Below are positions 17,698 to 26,701 of a stretch of DNA of 64,000 bases, one piece after another. Source of the stretch: an uncultured Lachnospiraceae bacterium (GTDB lineage: Bacteria > Bacillota > Clostridia > Lachnospirales > Lachnospiraceae); NCBI GenBank assembly GCA_947626435.1, contig CANQSB010000009.1, positions 1-64,000 of the forward strand. The letters are read 5' to 3'. The notes under the pieces are model-generated. The model did not search any database. It saw only the letters and a program-made list of their open reading frames with translations, and was not told the origin of the DNA. The translations under genes and the position numbers were made by a program. Numbering within the stretch: the first letter of the stretch is position 1; each line of letters opens with the position of its first letter.

Positions 17698-19167
17698 TTA
17701 AAACCTAAAATACAAAAACGGATTGTAAGTATCACTCACCAAAAACGCCACAGACACCAAAAACAGTGCCATATATCCGACAGCCGACACAATATAAACC
17801 GCCCTCATCCTTAAGCTCTGCTCACCCGCAGACGCCTCAATCCTCTCCAGCCTCTCCTTTACCCAAGGATACACAGGAAACGCAAGCACAACCGCTACAA
17901 GTAGCACAGCGCCGTAATTGCCAAGATACCACAAGCACTCACTCCCCCACAACGGATTACCCGCAAGCAGCAGCATCGAGCTGATAAACAGCTTAATCTC
18001 ACCCATATCCTCGCATACAAAAATGACGAACCCGACTACCACAATAATTATCGAGTACAAATGCTGGAAAATTTTTGGCAGCTTTTTCAGCCATTTCCCC
18101 CACACATATTTTTCCAGCGCAAGCAGTACGCCATGATACAGCCCCCAAAGCACAAAATTCCAAGCCGCACCGTGCCAAAGTCCCGTAAGAAACCACACGA
18201 CAAACATATTCCTCAGATGTCTCGCCGTACCCTTTCGGTTGCCTCCCAGCGGAATATAAACATAATCGCGAAACCACGTACCAAGCGAAATATGCCATCT
18301 ACGCCAAAAATCCGTTATGGAAACGCTCGAAAGCGGATATACGAAATTTTCAGGGAAGTGGAACCCCAACATACGCCCCATGCCAATCGCCATATCGCTG
18401 TACGCGCTAAAATCAAAATAAAGCTGCAGCGTAAATGCCGCCGCCCCAAGCCATGCCGTAGCAGCCGACATATGCGCCAAAGCCTGTATCCCTGACGCGG
18501 CGGACGTTCCCTCCACTCCAAGCAGATGTATCTCCTCCCAGAGCGCACCTACATTATTTGCCAGCAGCACCTTTTTAAAAAGTCCCCGCAAGAAACGCAG
18601 AAACCCCTCATAAACCTCGGTCTTATCTATTCTGCGCCCGCGCAATTCTTTCTGCACAGTCGCATACCGCACGATAGGTCCCGCCACGAGCTGCGGGAAC
18701 ATTGACACATATGTCAGATAATCCTTATAGCTTTTTTCAACAGGCACTTCTCCCTTATACAAGTCAATGGTATAGCTCATAGTCTGAAAAGTAAAAAAGC
18801 TGATGCCCACAGGCAGCCCCAGCCCAAGCGGTTTGACGGACGTATTAAAAATCCCGTTTACCGTCCCAATTAAAAAATCCGCGTATTTGAAAAAGGCAAG
18901 CACAGACAGATTTATTCCCACTGAAATAATGAGAAAAATCCGCCTTCTGCCCGCCGTCGTCCCAAACCGCGTCATAAGCCTGCCGCTACAGTAGTCCACC
19001 ATCGTGGCAAACAGCAACAGCAAAATATATACAGGCTCGCCCCAAGCATAAAATATGAGGCTGAATACAAGCAATACCGTGTTTTTATATTTATAAGGAA
19101 CAAGATAATACAAAATCAGGCAAAGCGGTAAAAAGAAAAATAAGAACGGTATGCTACTGAAAACCAC
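17698..19167 (-). CDS. MBOAT-family O-acyltransferase (AlgI/DltB-like)
   Basis: A 489-residue polytopic membrane protein. VSITDFWRRWHISLGTWFRDY and GLWHGAAWNFVLWGLYHG contain the conserved histidines of the AlgI/DltB branch of membrane-bound O-acyltransferases, which move acetyl groups across the membrane. It starts with GTG, with AGGAGG upstream, 14 bases after the DUF4358 gene stop. With the neighbouring DHHW and SGNH proteins it should form an O-acetylation machine for a surface polymer. Confidence 0.95.
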   Translation of the reverse strand: MVFSSIPFLFFFLPLCLILYYLVPYKYKNTVLLVFSLIFYAWGEPVYILLLLFATMVDYCSGRLMTRFGTTAGRRRIFLIISVGINLSVLAFFKYADFLIGTVNGIFNTSVKPLGLGLPVGISFFTFQTMSYTIDLYKGEVPVEKSYKDYLTYVSMFPQLVAGPIVRYATVQKELRGRRIDKTEVYEGFLRFLRGLFKKVLLANNVGALWEEIHLLGVEGTSAASGIQALAHMSAATAWLGAAAFTLQLYFDFSAYSDMAIGMGRMLGFHFPENFVYPLSSVSITDFWRRWHISLGTWFRDYVYIPLGGNRKGTARHLRNMFVVWFLTGLWHGAAWNFVLWGLYHGVLLALEKYVWGKWLKKLPKIFQHLYSIIIVVVGFVIFVCEDMGEIKLFISSMLLLAGNPLWGSECLWYLGNYGAVLLVAVVLAFPVYPWVKERLERIEASAGEQSLRMRAVYIVSAVGYMALFLVSVAFLVSDTYNPFLYFRF

Positions 19168-19181
19168 TGTCTGCCGCCCTC

Positions 19182-19709
19182 CTAGATGCCTGCTTCTATT
19201 ATTTCAAGGATTGCGTCCTTATTTTGAGAAATCACAAGCCATACATAGCTGCCCTTTGAATCCACAGAGCTTTTGTCCACAATCTCAAACTGCTCGGGCA
19301 AATAATTCTCCATTTCCGCGCGCTTCTCATCTATTACCGTACTAAGCGCCGCCTCTATGTCCGCTACCGAAGCTTCGTCCTTTGCCTTCATAATTACGAC
19401 CGTTTCCGCGCTTGTCGCATCTTCGGACATCGAGAAGACATATTCCTCCAATGTATCCGGCTCTATTCCATAATAATTTGAAATAAACTCGTCGTCCATC
19501 TCCACAGGCGATATAAGCTCGACATTCTTAGTTATCTCGTCATATATCTCACTGATTGCTTTTGGTTCTTCAGCCGTTTCATCTGCTTCCTGAGTCGATA
19601 CGCCGTTCGACACCGCGGCAGCGCTTTCCTCCGCTCCACCGCAGCCGCCAAGCAATGCCGCGCTGATAAGTATTGCCGCAAAACCATATTTATATGATAC
19701 TTTTTTCAT
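19182..19709 (-). CDS. DUF4358-family lipoprotein
   Basis: A 175-residue predicted lipoprotein with lipobox AALLGGCGG near residue 22, an acidic linker, and a DUF4358-like domain whose core includes EEYVFSMSEDATSAETVVIMKAKD. Proteins of this family are often encoded with MBOAT and SGNH genes in Lachnospiraceae, but their role is not known. It probably sits on the outer membrane face as an accessory part of the acylation operon. Confidence 0.88.
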   Translation of the reverse strand: MKKVSYKYGFAAILISAALLGGCGGAEESAAAVSNGVSTQEADETAEEPKAISEIYDEITKNVELISPVEMDDEFISNYYGIEPDTLEEYVFSMSEDATSAETVVIMKAKDEASVADIEAALSTVIDEKRAEMENYLPEQFEIVDKSSVDSKGSYVWLVISQNKDAILEIIEAGI

Positions 19710-19774
19710 TTTCTCCTCATTTCTTCACTGTGTTCTTACATACCCCTACAGCACAGAAGCCAATCACAGTAAAT

Positions 19775-20647
19775 TTATTGTTTCTCTGCCTCGCCGTTAT
19801 TGAACTTCTCAGAGCTTTCATTTTCTTCCGTTTCTACACCGCTAAGCTGCTGCGCGGCATAATCCTTTAAAACCGAAACCCACACATCATACGCCGCCGC
19901 ATTCTGGTGTACAAAGCCGTCACTGCAAAACTTTTCCGCCAAATCGCCGTTCTCGTCAGCAAGCGCATCGGCAAGGCTGACATAGCCCCACTCGTTCTCT
20001 TTGGCAAGCTCCTCAAGCATCGTATTGAACTCGCGGATTGTATCGTTTTTAAGATTGCCCTTTTCTTTTCCATGAAGCACATAGGTCACGCTCATTATAT
20101 AAACTTCAGCGTCAGGGCAGCTTTCCTCTATTTTCTCTATCAGCTCCTTATACTTGTCGCGCGTCTTTTCAAGGCCGTAAACATTCAAATCGTTCATGCC
20201 GAGCATAATGAACACGCGCCTACTCTCCATAAGCGCAAGGCTGTCCCAGATATAGCGCTTCTGACCTTTGTATACGGGATGAACGCTCTTTTTATTTTTT
20301 GTGTCCCAAAACGCGTTGTTTACCGAAAGGCTGCCCGCTGCAAGGAATTTCATGCGGCTAAGCAGCGTATCCTCCTTGCGTTTCTGGGTATAATTGCGAA
20401 AACCAAGCATAACGGAATCGCCCACAAATACGGAATCATCATAGAAGCCCTCTATCTCCTCCTGAGTAAGCTCCAAAGGCTTGCCGCCGTTTTCCTCTTC
20501 AGTGCCTGCTTCCGTCGCTTGTTCAGTTGTCGCGTTAATCGGGGCTTGCCCGCCATCCTGCGCCGCCTGCGCGATTATTTCATTATTTACAAGAACCGCA
20601 GCCATAAGGCACAGCGCCAGACCGCAGCCATAAAATTTTTTAATCAT
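19775..20647 (-). CDS. Exported SGNH/GDSL hydrolase
   Basis: A 290-residue secreted hydrolase. A signal peptide (residues 1-30) is followed by a low-complexity linker rich in Glu and Thr. The SGNH blocks are visible: FVGDSVMLGF with the nucleophile serine, GMNDLNVYG, and DGFVH with the catalytic Asp/His. It likely removes or transfers acyl groups on a surface polymer. The ATG at 20647 has GGGTGA just upstream and gives a proper signal peptide, so the earlier in-frame start is not used. First gene of the acylation operon. Confidence 0.93.
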   Translation of the reverse strand: MIKKFYGCGLALCLMAAVLVNNEIIAQAAQDGGQAPINATTEQATEAGTEEENGGKPLELTQEEIEGFYDDSVFVGDSVMLGFRNYTQKRKEDTLLSRMKFLAAGSLSVNNAFWDTKNKKSVHPVYKGQKRYIWDSLALMESRRVFIMLGMNDLNVYGLEKTRDKYKELIEKIEESCPDAEVYIMSVTYVLHGKEKGNLKNDTIREFNTMLEELAKENEWGYVSLADALADENGDLAEKFCSDGFVHQNAAAYDVWVSVLKDYAAQQLSGVETEENESSEKFNNGEAEKQ

Positions 20648-20694
20648 CAGTTCACCCTTCATTCTTTTGCCGTATATAGGTAAGTGCCATGCTC

Positions 20695-20727
20695 AAATCG
20701 ACAGGCCGTTATTTAACCTGTCGATTT
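20695..20727 (-). promoter_or_regulatory. Inverted repeat at the start of the acylation operon transcript
   Basis: AAATCGACAGG (20695-20705) and CCTGTCGATTT (20717-20727) form a perfect 11-bp inverted repeat with an 11-base loop. It begins 2 bases beyond the -10 and covers the expected transcript start region, so it could be a repressor site or an RNA stem-loop. No T-run follows, so it is unlikely to be a terminator. Confidence 0.55.
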
Positions 20728-20728
20728 A

Positions 20729-20757
20729 AGTATATCTTTGTCATTATAAAATGTCAA
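20729..20757 (-). promoter_or_regulatory. Promoter of the acylation operon
   Basis: On the minus strand TTGACA (20757-20752), a 17-base spacer and TATACT (20734-20729) form a near-perfect vegetative promoter that reads into the SGNH hydrolase gene 80 bases downstream. Confidence 0.8.
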
Positions 20758-20792
20758 CCCACAAGGCGTTAAGATTTGGCGTTATTTGGCGT

Positions 20793-21971
20793 TTATGCCG
20801 CCGCGTTATCAGGCGCCTTGGCGTACAGCAGCTTCAGCAGTATGGGCACCAAAACTGATGATACGATTATCAACAGGATTACCGCCGTAAAGAACTGGGA
20901 AGACATAAGCCCTACGGAAAGCCCTTTCTGCGACACTATCAGCGCAACCTCGCCGCGCGTCATCATTCCCACGCCGATTTTAAGGCAGTCATACCCCTTA
21001 AAGCCGCACAGCCTCGACATCAGCCCGCAGCCTATTACCTTTGAGATTAGCGCGACAATGATAAATGCTATTGAGAAAAGCACCAGCGAGCTGTCTATGC
21101 CGTCTATGTTCGTTTTCAGCCCGATGCTTGCAAAAAACACAGGTCCGAAGAACATATAGGAGTTGATGTCGATTTTTTCATCTATATATTTGGAATCCCT
21201 GATACTGCACAGGATTATGCCCGCCACATACGCGCCCGTAATGTCCGCTATGCCGAAATATTTCTCCGCCGCGTACGCGAGAAACAGGCAGAACGCCAGC
21301 CCCGCAATCGGAATGCGGCGCGTGTGCGGATAGCGGTTGTCAACATATTTGAACAGCTTGTAAAAAATTATGCCCAAGACGGCGGCAAGCACGAAGAATA
21401 ATATAGTGTTTATGACAACCTTGCTCGGGCTCGACGACGGGCTCTTAAAGCCGATTACGAATGTGAGCACTATGATGCCGATAACATCATCGATTATCGC
21501 CGCGCTCAAAATCGTAGTGCCGACATGGCTCTGCAAATGCCCCATCTCCTTGAGCGACTGCACCGTAATGCTCACTGATGTCGCCGTCATAATGCACCCC
21601 GTAAAAATCGCCTTGTAAAACTCCTCCGTCCCCTGAGCCGACCAGAACACCTTATACAAAAGCGCGCCCATTACAAGCGGCACAAACACGCCCGCACACG
21701 CAATCAGAAACGCAATCGGTCCTGTCTTTAAAAGCTCCTTTAAGTCAGTTTCCAGTCCCGCGGAAAACATTAGCAGGATAACGCCTATCTCCGCCATGTC
21801 GGCGAGGAAATCGGTCTGGCGCACCCAGCCTAAGACGCTTGGCCCTATAAGAAGTCCCGCGACAATCATGCCGACCACTTGCGGGGCTTTTAGCTTTCTG
21901 GCTACTATGCCGCACAGCTTCGCTGCCACTATTATTATAGCCAAATCCCTAAACACTTCATACGGTTCCAT
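20793..21971 (-). CDS. Cation:proton antiporter (CPA2/Kef type)
   Basis: A 392-residue integral membrane protein with about 12 segments. AAIIDDVIGIIVL carries the double aspartate that marks CPA2-type antiporters, and GMMTRGEVALIVSQ near residue 335 is also typical. It lacks the C-terminal RCK/TrkA-N domain seen in KefB/C, so gating by nucleotide or glutathione is unlikely. It should exchange Na+ or K+ for protons across the membrane. It has AGGAG upstream and appears to be transcribed alone. Confidence 0.93.
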   Translation of the reverse strand: MEPYEVFRDLAIIIVAAKLCGIVARKLKAPQVVGMIVAGLLIGPSVLGWVRQTDFLADMAEIGVILLMFSAGLETDLKELLKTGPIAFLIACAGVFVPLVMGALLYKVFWSAQGTEEFYKAIFTGCIMTATSVSITVQSLKEMGHLQSHVGTTILSAAIIDDVIGIIVLTFVIGFKSPSSSPSKVVINTILFFVLAAVLGIIFYKLFKYVDNRYPHTRRIPIAGLAFCLFLAYAAEKYFGIADITGAYVAGIILCSIRDSKYIDEKIDINSYMFFGPVFFASIGLKTNIDGIDSSLVLFSIAFIIVALISKVIGCGLMSRLCGFKGYDCLKIGVGMMTRGEVALIVSQKGLSVGLMSSQFFTAVILLIIVSSVLVPILLKLLYAKAPDNAAA

Positions 21972-22107
21972 TTTTTCATTTCTCCTCTTTTTTCGTTATT
22001 TAATTCCAATATGGATTTTAGCACTACTGTACTGCTCATTCAACTGATTTTTTATAATTTTTTAAGGATTTTTCAGGGATTTTTTTTAAGTATTTTGGAA
22101 AAAACAC

Positions 22108-22135
22108 TTGCACTTTTTTTTAATTTCTATATAAT
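22108..22135 (+). promoter_or_regulatory. tRNA-Pro promoter
   Basis: TTGCAC (22108-22113), a 16-base spacer and TATAAT (22130-22135) precede the tRNA by 18 bases, which fits a vegetative promoter dedicated to it. Confidence 0.72.
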
Positions 22136-22153
22136 AGAAGAAGTGTATTAATT

Positions 22154-22227
22154 CGTCGCGTGGCTCAGTTTGGTAGAGCGCTGCGTTCGGGACGCAGAGG
22201 TCGCAAGTTCGAATCTTGTCGCGACGA
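22154..22227 (+). tRNA. tRNA-Pro (anticodon CGG)
   Basis: A 74-base cloverleaf: acceptor stem CGTCGCG with CGCGACG, D stem GCTC/GAGC, anticodon stem CTGCG/CGCAG around loop TTCGGGA, and T arm GCAAG-TTCGAAT-CTTGT. The anticodon CGG reads the proline codon CCG. The 3' CCA is not encoded (CTC follows), so the CCA transferase at 42992-44320 would be needed to complete it. Confidence 0.95.
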
Positions 22228-22236
22228 CTCGTATTA

Positions 22237-22270
22237 AAAGTATGGAGTTTTTAATTCCATACTTTTTGTT
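22237..22270 (+). terminator. Terminator after tRNA-Pro
   Basis: AAAGTATGGA (22237-22246) pairs with TCCATACTTT (22256-22265), followed by TTGTT. It ends the tRNA transcript 10 bases after the tRNA and before the CapA-like gene. Confidence 0.75.
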
Positions 22271-22316
22271 TTACAAGCTCAAAAATCACCAGCCAATCGC
22301 GGATAGAGGAAACACC

Positions 22317-23558
22317 ATGAAAAAAACTCGTAAATTGATACAAGCCTGCTGCTTTTTAATTTTCGCTCTATGTCTTGTCGCTTTTTCGATGCCCTGGCAG
22401 AATATCGCATTAAAATCTCAGTCTGTAAAAGTCCCGGACAAAGCTTTGCCCGGCGATTCCTTTTATGAGCATAAAATCTCCATCATGGCGCTTGGCGACA
22501 ATGTGATGCACATGGGAATAGTCAATACGGGGCGCTTGGCAGGAGGCGGATATAATTATGACTTCTTATTTGACGAAATCTCGGAATTTCTCGACATGGC
22601 GGAGGTCAAAATTATCAATCAGGAGACAATCATGGCAGGAAACCGACTTGGTTTTTCGGGCTATCCGCAGTTCAACTCTCCGACGCAGGTAGCTGACGCT
22701 ATTGCCGGAGCGGGCTTTAATGTCGTGCTCCACGCCACGAATCATTCCGCTGACAGGGGCATAAACGGGCTCAAATATTGCGCGTCATACTGGGAGCAGT
22801 ACCCTGAAGTGCTCATGGTAGGCATTTCCGACGAGGAAAATAGCGGCACTGATATACCGATTTTGGAGGTAGATGGCGTCAGATTCGCAGTGCTAAACTA
22901 TACCTACGGTCTTAATTCGTCCGTATTTCCCCCGGAGTATAGAGGACATTTGAATATGCTGTGCGATTACGACGCTAAGACAGGAGCCGTCAATTTTACG
23001 AAGCTGAATCCGCAGGTTATCGCGGATATCCAAAACGCCAAGGCGACGGCGGACATTGTAATAGTATGTCCTCACTGGGGCACTGAATACGCTGAAAATC
23101 CCTCGTCTTACCAGAGGAAATTCGCTCAGCAGATGGCCGACGCGGGCGCCGACATCATAATCGGCACGCACCCGCATGTCCCCGAGCCGATTGAATGGCT
23201 TACCGCGCCTGACGGCACGAAGACCCTTTGCTATTATTCCCTTGGCAATTATGTTTCCACGCAGCAAAATCCGCTCTCAATGCTGGAGGGCATGGCGTGG
23301 ATTACTTTCAAGGTAAACAACGACGGCATTTCCATCGATGAAGGCGAAACAGGCGTAGTGCCGCTCGTATGCCATTACAGCAGTTCTCCCATAAGGCTTA
23401 CGGGAGTATATCCGCTTGAAGATTACACAGAAGCTATGGCTGTATCGCATGGAATAAAAAGCTACGGCGACAAGACGCTGCACCTCAGTTATTTAAGGCA
23501 GAAAGCTGAAGACATTTTCGGAGATATGGCGCTTACCAAGTCGGAAATTTTGTATTAG
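22317..23558 (+). CDS. CapA-family metallophosphatase-like protein
   Basis: A 413-residue protein with an N-terminal membrane anchor or signal (residues 8-28). The rest is a CapA/PgsA-type domain of the calcineurin-like phosphatase fold, with MALGDNVMHMG, HATNHSADRG, VICPHWGTEY and IIGTHPHVPEP marking the metal-site blocks. CapA proteins take part in poly-gamma-glutamate capsule synthesis in Bacillus, but here no capB or capC genes are nearby, so the role is open. The frame runs back into the tRNA; the ATG at 22317 with GAGG upstream is the credible start. Confidence 0.9.
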   Translation: MKKTRKLIQACCFLIFALCLVAFSMPWQNIALKSQSVKVPDKALPGDSFYEHKISIMALGDNVMHMGIVNTGRLAGGGYNYDFLFDEISEFLDMAEVKIINQETIMAGNRLGFSGYPQFNSPTQVADAIAGAGFNVVLHATNHSADRGINGLKYCASYWEQYPEVLMVGISDEENSGTDIPILEVDGVRFAVLNYTYGLNSSVFPPEYRGHLNMLCDYDAKTGAVNFTKLNPQVIADIQNAKATADIVIVCPHWGTEYAENPSSYQRKFAQQMADAGADIIIGTHPHVPEPIEWLTAPDGTKTLCYYSLGNYVSTQQNPLSMLEGMAWITFKVNNDGISIDEGETGVVPLVCHYSSSPIRLTGVYPLEDYTEAMAVSHGIKSYGDKTLHLSYLRQKAEDIFGDMALTKSEILY

Positions 23559-23595
23559 ACGCTGATTTGCCACATTTTAGTTTCTATGGCAATTT

Positions 23596-24207
23596 TCATG
23601 CTTTCCGCTTCCTGTCCATGACCTTGCAATAAACCACCGCCAAAATGCTGCTCACGAAAGTCGCCGCGATTGCGGGCGCGACAATCCTTGTGGGGTTGGT
23701 GCTGCCGTATTGGCTGCGGTAGGCTATGATGTTTACGGGGATTAGCTGCAGGGAGGAGATATTCATTATCAAAAAAACGCACATTTCACTGCTGGCTGTG
23801 CGCCCTTTGACTTCCCCTGTATATTCCTTGTTTCCTCTTTCTAATTCAAGCTGCTCCAAGTCGTTCATTGCCCTAAGTCCCGCAGGCGTCGCCGCCCACC
23901 CCAAACCTAAAATATTGGCCACGAAATTTGCCGACATTGAATCAAGCGCTTTATGTCCCTTTGGTATCCTTGGAAATAAAAACCGCATAAGCGGCGATAT
24001 GGCATTAGTGAGCGAGCTTATCACGCCCGCCTCAGACGCAACCTCCATAAGCCCATTCCAAAACGCCACGATGCCAAGCATTGATATACCAAGCGTCACA
24101 GCCTCCTTTGACGACGACAGCACCGCGTCAGTCACCGCCTGCATATTTCCACTGAGCGCGCCGTATATAATCCCGATTATCAGCATACCACCCCATAAAT
24201 AATTCAT
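23596..24207 (-). CDS. spmA: Spore maturation protein A
   Basis: A 203-residue membrane protein of the SpmA type with nucleoside-recognition (Gate) features. AISPLMRFLFPRIP, ANFVANILGLGWAATPAGLRAM and EMCVFLIMNISSLQLIP are characteristic blocks. In Bacillus SpmA and SpmB help dehydrate the spore core. Here no spmB follows; the next genes are a convergent CapA-like gene and the EcoRII-type genes. Two adjacent ATG codons are possible starts; 24207 is better spaced from GAGG. Confidence 0.93.
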   Translation of the reverse strand: MNYLWGGMLIIGIIYGALSGNMQAVTDAVLSSSKEAVTLGISMLGIVAFWNGLMEVASEAGVISSLTNAISPLMRFLFPRIPKGHKALDSMSANFVANILGLGWAATPAGLRAMNDLEQLELERGNKEYTGEVKGRTASSEMCVFLIMNISSLQLIPVNIIAYRSQYGSTNPTRIVAPAIAATFVSSILAVVYCKVMDRKRKA

Positions 24208-24306
24208 CATACCTCAATGCTCTCCTGCAAACTGTATCGTTACAGCTTATGCGCCAAAAAATAATATATGATTTTTAAATTTCATCTCAGTTTTTTTATA
24301 TCCATC

Positions 24307-25482
24307 TTATTTTCCCTCAATCATTTTTACATACTGAACAAACCTGGCTAATGTCCATATTCTGTCTCTGCGATCCTTGGGATATGTCACTATGTAAGGT
24401 TTTGGTACAACCAGTATGACATTTTCCGCCTGCATTTCATCCATCTGCGCCCCTGATATTCCCTGTTGAAGCGTACATAGATACTTCGGTTTATCCCGCA
24501 ATCGATCTGCTTCGTTTAATACCTGTCTCCACCTGTCTTTACAGGTTGTTTTCGCTGCCAGAGAAATAATGTAATCTGTTGAAAAACCATAATCATGATA
24601 TGCCTCCTGCGAGGGAAAGAGAAAATCCGGCTTTTTATTACCTTCCGTAACAGCCTGTGATGAATACTCTATGCCATTCCCATCAAATATTGCTGATAAA
24701 TGATGTTCAAGGCTTTTACCCGCTCGGCTTTTTCTACGGTTCAATACTGCATTAGCAACTCTTACAAATTCATCCACCGACCGAAATCCTTTTGTAATTA
24801 TATCGCCATATCTTGCATATTCTAATGCCCTGAAAAGAGTATATTCCATATTTGTCCAACTAATAATTTTGTCATCAGGGTTAGTGAGAATATATTCCGC
24901 ATGATCATATGCCTTTTCTTCAATCGCCCTTGCCGCCGCTGACATTACATCCGATGCCGGAAAATCCACATCAAGTCCGCTGATAAATTCCTGTATTGCC
25001 AGTTTTTCCTGTATCTCTGACGATATTTTCCCTGTGTCAATAAGACGGTTCGTTTCTGTAGGGCTGATTCCAAATGTGTCAAGAAATTCTTCTATTTCCT
25101 CATCCGTTTCCAGAAAATATCCACTGTAATCAGCATCCGTCTGTTTCGTAAATACAAACAATGCCCCCGTCTGTTCCGGTTTCAAAAATGGAAAGCCTCT
25201 GCCGAATCGAGTAATTCTCAACTCATCTTTGCTCTCATAATATGTAAAACAGCTTTCCGTTACAAAATCATCCTGCCACCTAATTTTTACTGTTCTTTTA
25301 GGAATGCCTTCCTGCTCAAGTTCCCGCCTGCTGAACATCATCTCTACTGCCGATTTTGAAATCAAAATTCCGAACTGGTGACCGCCCGTTGCTCCTGTGT
25401 CATTTGCAGAGAGAAATTTGCAAAATCCTTTGTCACTGTTAAGAACAGATTCTATCGCCTGTCCTGCATATTCTGCAGTCAT
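24307..25482 (-). CDS. EcoRII-family type II restriction endonuclease
   Basis: A 391-residue endonuclease closely resembling EcoRII. The N-terminal effector domain has [12 protein letters not shown] (25-36) and [10 protein letters not shown]; the C-terminal catalytic domain has [35 protein letters not shown] and [10 protein letters not shown] (lysines near 311 and 315). These match the EcoRII positions I recall, including the catalytic Asp and two Lys. EcoRII cuts CCWGG and needs two sites. The ATG at 25482 gives a start just before the effector domain; the frame is open 17 codons further. It overlaps the methyltransferase gene by 44 bases. Confidence 0.95.
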   Translation of the reverse strand: MTAEYAGQAIESVLNSDKGFCKFLSANDTGATGGHQFGILISKSAVEMMFSRRELEQEGIPKRTVKIRWQDDFVTESCFTYYESKDELRITRFGRGFPFLKPEQTGALFVFTKQTDADYSGYFLETDEEIEEFLDTFGISPTETNRLIDTGKISSEIQEKLAIQEFISGLDVDFPASDVMSAAARAIEEKAYDHAEYILTNPDDKIISWTNMEYTLFRALEYARYGDIITKGFRSVDEFVRVANAVLNRRKSRAGKSLEHHLSAIFDGNGIEYSSQAVTEGNKKPDFLFPSQEAYHDYGFSTDYIISLAAKTTCKDRWRQVLNEADRLRDKPKYLCTLQQGISGAQMDEMQAENVILVVPKPYIVTYPKDRRDRIWTLARFVQYVKMIEGK

Positions 25483-26629
25483 CCAAATCACCGCCCTTTG
25501 TAATTTTTCCCTCCGCCAAATCCATTTCTCCAATTTTCTTTACTATCAATTTTGCGACATTTTCCATCAATGGCACTACAACAGAATTCCCGAACTGTTT
25601 ATATGCCTGTGTGTCAGATACCGGGATTTTAAAATCATCCGGGAATCCCTGCAATCTGGCACATTCTCGAGGTGTAAGCCTCCTCGGATTTTTTCCTTTC
25701 TGTTCAATCAGTATTTCTGAACCATCTTTATAATATCTTGCACTGATTGTTCTTGATACGCCATCTATCGGCGCAATGCCATACCCGAACCCATTTCCTG
25801 CCGCCTTATGTTTTGCCGCATAATTCTGGAGATATGTCCAGAGTTTGTCAGATAATGTATATTTTTCATCAACATTTTCATCCAGAATATCGCGCATAAC
25901 AGGCTTTGGAAATTTAGGCGTCAAATCAAAATCAAATTGCACATTCTTTCCATATTTTTTACGATTAAATCCCACAATAAGGATGCGTTCTCTGTGCTGC
26001 GGTACATAATTCTGTCCATCCAGAACAGAATAAAACACACTGTAATCCAATTCTTCCAATGCTTCCAGTATTACCTTAAAAGTTCTTCCTTTATCATGGC
26101 TGCACAAATTTTTTACATTCTCCAACAAAAAAGCTTTTGGTCTTTTCGCTTTTAATATTCGACAGACATCAAAAAAGAGCGTTCCCTGTGTTTTGTCCTC
26201 AAATCCTGTCGCCCGTCCAAGACTATTCTTTTTGGAAACACCGGCAATGGAAAACGGCTGACAGGGAAATCCGGCTACCAGAATATCATGATCCGGTATA
26301 GACGAAGCCGGTACCTGCGTAATATCTCCTTCCGGTTGTTCTCCAAAATTAGCAAAATATGTCTGCTGACTGTATTTATTCCACTCATTAGAATAAACAC
26401 AATTCCCACCGGCCCTTTCAAAAGCAATTCGCATTCCACCTATTCCGGCAAACAAATCAATAAATGTAAACTGACGGTCTTTCACTTCCCGCTGCTTTCT
26501 TCTCATATCAGTAACATAATATGCAATCGCTTCTCTTACGCAATCCTGCATTGTCTGTTCCATCATCACAGAATATGTATTCAATTCATTATATAACTCA
26601 TCATCAACTCTTAAATGTACCTGTTTCAT
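25439..26629 (-). CDS. DNA (cytosine-5) methyltransferase, Dcm/EcoRII type, with N-terminal RHH-like domain
   Basis: A 396-residue C5-methyltransferase with all main motifs: [10 protein letters not shown] (56-65), catalytic cysteine in PCQPFS (122-127), ENV (170-172), QHRER (211-215) and QFGNSVVVP near the C terminus. It should methylate the site cut by the EcoRII-like enzyme encoded downstream, most likely CCWGG, inferred from the partner. The first 45 residues ([16 protein letters not shown], then a helix with [10 protein letters not shown]) look like a ribbon-helix-helix DNA-binding domain, which could let the protein repress its own promoter. Confidence 0.95.
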   Translation of the reverse strand: MKQVHLRVDDELYNELNTYSVMMEQTMQDCVREAIAYYVTDMRRKQREVKDRQFTFIDLFAGIGGMRIAFERAGGNCVYSNEWNKYSQQTYFANFGEQPEGDITQVPASSIPDHDILVAGFPCQPFSIAGVSKKNSLGRATGFEDKTQGTLFFDVCRILKAKRPKAFLLENVKNLCSHDKGRTFKVILEALEELDYSVFYSVLDGQNYVPQHRERILIVGFNRKKYGKNVQFDFDLTPKFPKPVMRDILDENVDEKYTLSDKLWTYLQNYAAKHKAAGNGFGYGIAPIDGVSRTISARYYKDGSEILIEQKGKNPRRLTPRECARLQGFPDDFKIPVSDTQAYKQFGNSVVVPLMENVAKLIVKKIGEMDLAEGKITKGGDLDDCRICRTGDRICS

Positions 26630-26658
26630 CTATATCACTCTTGGGAAATATTTTATAC

Positions 26659-26701
26659 CTGATTTTTCCCTTATTATACTATCAAATCAGTTCAAAATCA
26701 A
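26659..26701 (-). promoter_or_regulatory. Promoter of the EcoRII-type operon with inverted repeat
   Basis: On the minus strand TTGATT (26701-26696), a 17-base spacer and TATAAT (26678-26673) form a promoter 44 bases before the methyltransferase start. CTGATTT (26659-26665) and AAATCAG (26684-26690) form a 7-bp inverted repeat that brackets the -10, a possible operator for the methyltransferase's own RHH-like domain. Confidence 0.62.

Noticed and set aside
19907-20683. Plus-strand open frame of 258 codons opposite the SGNH hydrolase
   Set aside because: The minus-strand gene has all SGNH blocks, a signal peptide, promoter and ribosome site, so this frame is a shadow.
20695-20727. Inverted repeat as terminator of the antiporter gene
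   Set aside because: No T-run follows on the minus strand, and it lies right at the start of the acylation operon transcript behind a consensus promoter.
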